In this document: positions 59,396-64,000 of the stretch, in pieces
Position numbering within the stretch: position 1 is the stretch's first letter
How the letters are laid out: each line of letters starts with the position of its first letter
Translations under genes and position numbers: made by a program
Notes under the pieces: generated by a model
Told to the model about the DNA's origin: nothing
Database searches by the model: none
Seen by the model: the letters and a program-made list of their open reading frames with translations, nothing else
Assembly (NCBI GenBank): GCA_000708835.1
Contig: DF237132.1
Coordinates: 62,001-126,000 of the forward strand
Source of the DNA: Klebsormidium nitens
Taxonomy: Eukaryota > Streptophyta > Klebsormidiophyceae > Klebsormidiales > Klebsormidiaceae
Direction: 5' to 3'
DNA: 64,000 bases

Positions 59396-59935
59396 TCAGT
59401 CGCTTTCAAACGAGTCTCTAACACGAACCAACAAGCTTAGAAGGCTGTGCCTGACAAACAAAGAAGCTGATGCTTTCATGAAGAGCTGTGTGAAGGCGAC
59501 CCGTACAAGGAGATCCCCAAGTGCCTCCAATACGCTCGCGAGAAACCCCTTTATAAGAGCAGCCTTTCCAGTCCTCTCTCCAGCTTGATCAAAGCCCCTG
59601 CGTCCAGATTCCGAGCCTTTTCCCAAATTTCCATCGCCCGACTCTTGAAGAAGACGGCTTTGCTGGTGTATCAGCCTGATCGTGCTGAGGCGATGGTCTG
59701 CCCGTGCTGAATGCAGGATATTGCGTGCTGCAAAGCTACCCGCGAAGATACTGTCTGATGAAACTCTGCTCACTTTACGTACGAGCGCCGTCGAATGCAG
59801 GGCGGCGGTTGAGCTTGTTACAAGACTTCTGACTTGCTTGTCTACGTGCTTGCTTGCGGCGGAGAACGTTAACGTTAACCGTGCCTGTGCAAGTTGCCGA
59901 AGCAGGCGAGGGGCTGAGCTCGGGCGGAGGGCCAT
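59396..59935 (-). CDS. ORF with mitochondrial-type presequence upstream of copy A
   Basis: A 179-codon frame from ATG 59935 to a stop at 59396 begins MALRPSSAPRLLRQLAQARL. It stays Arg/Ser/Ala-rich and almost acid-free for about 50 residues, which is typical of a mitochondrial leader. The rest has no recognised domain, and a hydrophobic stretch (AALIKGFLASVLEALGDLLV) follows. It sits about 320 bp upstream of copy A on the same strand. It could be a first exon of that gene, because the proposed ATG of the ATPase is also a cag acceptor (atgcag|cta), or a separate small gene. Support is limited to composition. Confidence 0.35.
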   Translation of the reverse strand: MALRPSSAPRLLRQLAQARLTLTFSAASKHVDKQVRSLVTSSTAALHSTALVRKVSRVSSDSIFAGSFAARNILHSARADHRLSTIRLIHQQSRLLQESGDGNLGKGSESGRRGFDQAGERTGKAALIKGFLASVLEALGDLLVRVAFTQLFMKASASLFVRHSLLSLLVRVRDSFESD

Positions 59936-60772
59936 GCTGATAAAGAGTTTGTTCAGATGCGAAAGCGCGTCATATTTTGGAAGAGCTTGGACGAGAGCCC
60001 AATGTGAGGTGCGTCAGCTACTCACTTCGACATTCTTAATTCAGCTCTATAGGATTATCACCTGGCACAATCTGTTCGGTCAAACTGCAAAGTGCGCGCC
60101 GGCGGATGTTGGCCGCGGCTCGGTGCGCCGGCCGCGCGGCCGCAACCAAAGTCACGCACCGCGCGCCGAGGGTTTAGCCCAGGATTTGGCCAGACTGGTA
60201 CGCGGCCGCGCGCGATGGTAACGACACGAACTGTCTGGCAACCGCGGCCGCTCGGCCTAGATGCTGACTCGGAATGGGTCTCCTCGCACAATACCGTCAG
60301 ACATGCGTCCGCGCTGCGCGGTCACTGCACTTGCCGAGGATCGTCAACGATGATATGCCCGACGCGATTGAGTGCACTCCAGCGGAACAGTCGGATATGC
60401 GTGCATCGGCTGGCAATCCACATCGTCAGAGTACGCGACATCATGCATCTGCAGTTTTTACTTTCAGTGGAGAAAAAGCTGACTGATGATGAGCGACTAG
60501 AGTACGCCTGATAATCATAAACGATGTATATTCGAAGCGCAGATTCGCATATCCGCGGTGTTGGCCACTGGTAAAGATTATCCAGTATAGCGACAAAAGG
60601 CCGTCCAATGAAGAATAGTTGACGACCCTCTCACAAGGCTACCCATTGATAACTGAAGTTGCTTCGATCATCATGGATATGTGATTGAACTCACGGGTAC
60701 TACGGTAAAGCCCTTCAGTGTTACTTGTTTAAAAGGGCAGAAAATTAAATGGTTCTCTGTCCTTTTCTACAA
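59936..60772. other. Spacer between ATPase copies; GC-rich patch and duplicated 3' flank
   Basis: 60090-60260 is very rich in CpG and contains two gcggccgc octamers (near 60135 and 60242); this may be a promoter-type island for the upstream ORF. 60283-60640 is the 3' flank of copy B and matches the flank at 55370. No gene was recognised. Confidence 0.4.
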
Positions 60773-63700
60773 CTAGTCTATTCCCTCGACTCGTTCATCT
60801 CGTAGTAGCTGGAGAAAGGAGCGCGTGATGCTGTTGCTGAAGCATAACTTTCTGTAGAACTTTCCAACGGGATACGTCTCAGAAAGGAGCCCGGATTTTA
60901 AAAGCAGCTTCACCGTCAGTCCGTGGGGCTGCGTGCGCGCGAGCACTTCTGTCACTTGACGCGGCGCCAGGCATCCCGTTGGCTGCAGATCCATTTCGCG
61001 TGCCAGCTCCAGTAGGGCCGTCGCTTCCTGAAGATAATCCACAGAGAGGTTCTTTGGGAGACAGTTACAAGTGCCTTTGGACAGAAAAAACCGGTAAGCT
61101 AGTAGACTTGAGTTGACTCAGCTGCATTGTTCATCGATATCCAAGGCAGGAACTTCAAGCTTCCAGAAAGAAGCGGCACGTTCTTTCGTTTGGCATTTAA
61201 AGGATCAGACAATGGATGCTGCAGATCTGTAAATTATCCCTGGGTTCAACAGATACGTTGCATTGGCCCTTGACAGCATTGAGATTCAAACCTTACCTTG
61301 TTCGCATCTTCGAAGGTCAAGGGCAACTCTCCCGGCTTGATCGGCCCGTCTGGAACCGTCACAGTCCACTCCGCGCCCAAAGCCCCGCAGCGTCGCACTC
61401 CCTCCTCCAGAACAAAGTTGATGACACCTGTACAAGACAGCGGAAACCAAGTCGTGATCTAACATGAATCCGGTGATTTGGCTGATTTGGCACGCAAAGC
61501 AGTTAAGATTGATTGGCATGCCACTTTTCATTTCTGCAGAGCGGCGAAAAGGTCAGCGAAGAGCAGATGTTGGAGACGACATCAATGATGAGAGCCTCGA
61601 GAGGCGAGGCTGAAACTATTGTTGCGGTTAAGGACGTTGAGCCTCACGCGTCTGGAAGTCGGGGCTTCCGGTGAAGCCTGCGAGAGTCCGTAAGCTATCC
61701 GCCAGGGTTTGGAGGTTTCCGCCGAGAAAGCGCGCGGCGAACGCGGCCTCGCGCTCCGTGAGTGTCGGCTGCAGGAAGCGCGCGACTTCGGGCGCAGAAG
61801 CCTCTCCGACCTCGAGAGCGACGGCTCCTTGGCAAAAGTAGTGCCTGAGGTCTGTAAATGTACAGGTTGTCCTTGATTTTACGGAAGGGATCACTTTCCG
61901 TGGGCAAAAGTAAGCTTCTTTACCGCTGAAAACACAACTGGGAACCGGGCAGGCGCCAGTACGTTTGGGTGACTCTAGAAGCAGAAGCTTCTGAACTATG
62001 TAGCGTTTCATCAACGTGGTTGAAAGAAAGCTTGGTTCCTGAAATCCATCAAGCAAGACGAATATCTCCCCGACTTCTGACTCGGCAGAGGGTACTGACC
62101 TGCTGCGTAATGATACAGAGCGTTCAATGCGGAGCAAATGCTTCTTAATTCAAACCGTTTCCTCAAGATTATGCCTAGCAACAGCACGTACCAGACTGCT
62201 ATGCTCGAAGCTCTTTTACAGACCAACCGGGGACACGTGATCTGATCTTTAAAAGCTTGATGACTTTTCCATAAGCTTTCGAAGAGACACTCAAGCGCTC
62301 CGACTTCAACTCAGCGTTTCACAAGTGTCTGATGCACATTAACCAACGTCAGAATGCGCCAGCAGAAAGGACCGGAACTCGATCCTTCAAAAGAAAAGAT
62401 TGAACCGTCTTCGGTTAGCGAGCTGTCAGCTTCTTGAACGGGGGGCTTTTCTTCCTCGCCGTAGAACTCACCTTCTCTTACAAGGTCCATAGCGAAGCCG
62501 TCCAGTACCAAGACGACCCGTGCGTACCCGTAGTTCCATTGCTCAAAAGTACGGAAGAGCTGAGACGTGGCGGCGGTGTTTTCAAAGAAGTCCCGGCTTG
62601 TGAGTGCATCGACCACGACGACCGGAAGTTTGCCCGTCCTCTTACGGTACCGAAAGCATGCACTTTGGAACGCCGCATCCACTTTGCCGCACCAGCCTGG
62701 GAGAGGACGTAGGGTTAGCGTTTTGCATGTGTTGATGTCAACGATTTCATCTCAGAAAATCAATATCCACGAGTGGCATTCTGAAAGACCATTACTAGTA
62801 CAGGGAGAAATCCCTTTGGATCCGGAAAAATGACGACAAACAATTTCTTGATTCTAGTAAGCTGTTTGCAGCTGATAGAAAGTCGAGGTTGTGTGAGAAA
62901 CATGCAACGGAGTGTGACCGAGTGCGACGGACCGATCGGCCCCTACCTTTCAAGCGCGCTGCTAGCATGCCGTTGTCAAGTCTCCCGCGGCCAATGAGTG
63001 CCTTTGCAAGACGATCCCAGAAGTCGTCTACTGACGTCAGGTTGTCGATATAGATGACCCCGTCCATCTCCCCGGTCGCTTTCAGATCCAGCAGCGCCTG
63101 CCGAAGGAGTGTCGTCTTCCCGGCACCCTCCGCCCCGACCACAAACGAGAGGCGCCGCCCATGATTGTACAGGGGTGCCACGGCCCGCACGAGGTCCGCG
63201 GCTTCCTTCTTTAGCTCGACACGTGGCATTCGGAGCTGTTCTTCTTGGAAAGGCGCGACCTGGCTGCCGCGATCGAAGGTCTTGTCGATCTGCACGTGGC
63301 GTCACAAGCGTCCGCCCCGTCGAAGGAGCCCGAAGAAGGAGAGAATGAAGAATCTAGTGCGTGTATAGGTTGAGCGGTGCTTCAGCGCGTTTGAGAGAAA
63401 CTTCTAGCGAACTGCTGGGCTTCTAAATTGCAAACGAGCGGCCCCGAGAGTTTGCTCGTGATGGACTGAGACTGTCAGCTCATTGGATCAGGGACAAATT
63501 GAGCGCTGTTCTGTATTCATTGTGGTCCTCAACCACTTCGGCTTTAGGTAGAAAAAGCCTCCTCGGCGCTTGTTTAAGTGGGTCCAGGTGAGAATAGATA
63601 CTGTCGTAACACCTGAGTCAGTCTTGGATTCGAGATCCTCATTGCTGAAACCTACCTTTTGGCCGCTTCCTAAGCGGTCCGCAAACAGATAGATAGTACA

Positions 63701-63869
63701 GTGGGCTGTAGGAACCACTCACATCATAGCACTTAGAATCGAAACTAAGTCCGGAGCTTACCTCCTTGGGCAATTGATCGCTGACATACGCTTCGGTCAG
63801 CTGTATGAAGCCGAACAAGACGCCCCCCGCCACACCACACCATACCACATAGGCCACGAGCAACTGCAT
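60773..63869 (-). CDS. Membrane-anchored P-loop ATPase (copy B, intact)
   Basis: Exons 63869-63762, 63289-62947, 62696-62472, 61851-61648, 61427-61297 and 61027-60773 give 421 residues in phase. Residues 1-23 form a hydrophobic anchor (MQLLVAYVVWCGVAGGVLFG). Walker A is GAEGAGKT (88-95). A Walker B-like strand LPVVVVDA lies at 174-181, and RVVLVLDGFA gives a further core strand. The C-terminal third (ASAPEVARFLQPTLTEREAA; GCLAPRQVTEVLARTQPHGL) is helical and winged-helix-like. The layout recalls archaeal-type ATPases (ATPase_2/STAND-like P-loop proteins); the exact family is not settled. The proposed ATG is also the last part of a cag acceptor, so an upstream leader exon beyond the window is possible. 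Exon 3 could end earlier at a gtaaga, but the gtgagt donor matches the phase of copy A. Confidence 0.75.
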
Positions 63870-64000
63870 TCCACAGGAGTAAGACATGAAGGTGAAAAGC
63901 TTGAATTTGAAAGCGCTCAATAAAGTGAATGGATTATTATGCGTCCTCTGTCTCTTTTTCACTGGTTGGTATTTGAACAAAGACGGCTTGAAGAGCAACG

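Larger units (their letters stand above)
55370..63998. repeat. Segmental tandem duplication, about 4.9 kb per unit
   Basis: Corresponding points lie about 4.9 kb apart: 3' flanks 55370 and 60283, stop codons 55881 and 60773, and start codons 59075 and 63869 (4794 bp, reflecting indels). Intron and spacer sequence is shared too, for example the ctaa(a)gccgaagtggttga block near 58750 and 63540. So DNA, not just coding exons, was duplicated. The second unit runs off the window. Confidence 0.85.

Noticed and set aside
1-64000. CRISPR arrays, bacterial operons, tRNA or rRNA genes, transposase genes
   Set aside because: None was seen. Repeats lack spacer structure, genes are intron-split, and no RNA gene could be recognised by eye.

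Overview
The window reads as nuclear DNA of a green-lineage (streptophyte-type) eukaryote. Genes are split by GT-AG introns, exons are GC-rich and introns poorer, and acceptors often end in tgcag. Recognised genes include a SART1/DOT2 splicing factor, gamma-tubulin complex component 6, a plant-type WDR7-like protein, a rubredoxin with a plastid-type leader and a GSK3/SHAGGY relic. A Kintoun-like PIH protein suggests a lineage that still builds motile cilia. A filamentous charophyte such as Klebsormidium would fit; that name is inference. Exon models were built by hand by matching splice sites and reading phase, and each of the complete models sums to a multiple of three.

Layout. 0.85-1.44 kb: GSK3 relic (+). 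1.98-2.88 kb: two repeat tracts. 3.0-3.66 kb: 220-aa protein with a ubiquitin-like N-terminus (-), divergent from SART1/DOT2 (+, 4.1-9.06 kb, six exons, 731 aa). 9.9-13.7 kb: secreted protein of three tandem PAN/apple-like modules (-, seven exons, 400 aa). 15.5-25.6 kb: GCP6 (-, eleven exons, 1862 aa). 26.9-27.2 kb: terminal exon of a deaminase-like protein (+, weak). 28.4-33.9 kb: PIH1/Kintoun-like protein (-, ten exons, 652 aa). 35.9-37.0 kb: 73-aa coiled-coil protein (-). 37.9-40.0 kb: rubredoxin-like protein (+, four exons, 162 aa). 41.2-50.6 kb: WDR7/rabconnectin-3-beta-like protein (-, nine exons, 1633 aa). 51.4-54.5 kb: gamma-glutamylcyclotransferase-like protein (+, eight exons). 55.4-64.0 kb: a tandem duplication of about 4.9 kb carrying two membrane-anchored P-loop ATPase genes (-). 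The distal copy is intact (421 aa) and the proximal copy is damaged.

These are unrelated housekeeping and lineage-specific genes, not an operon. Three observations stand out. First, six introns of GCP6 and WDR7 contain decayed tandem copies, one to three each, of the adjoining exon edge plus splice site, at about 110-150 bp spacing. Second, the ATPase pair has one intact and one decaying copy. Third, the secreted triple-module protein shows its internal triplication in both protein sequence and intron phases.
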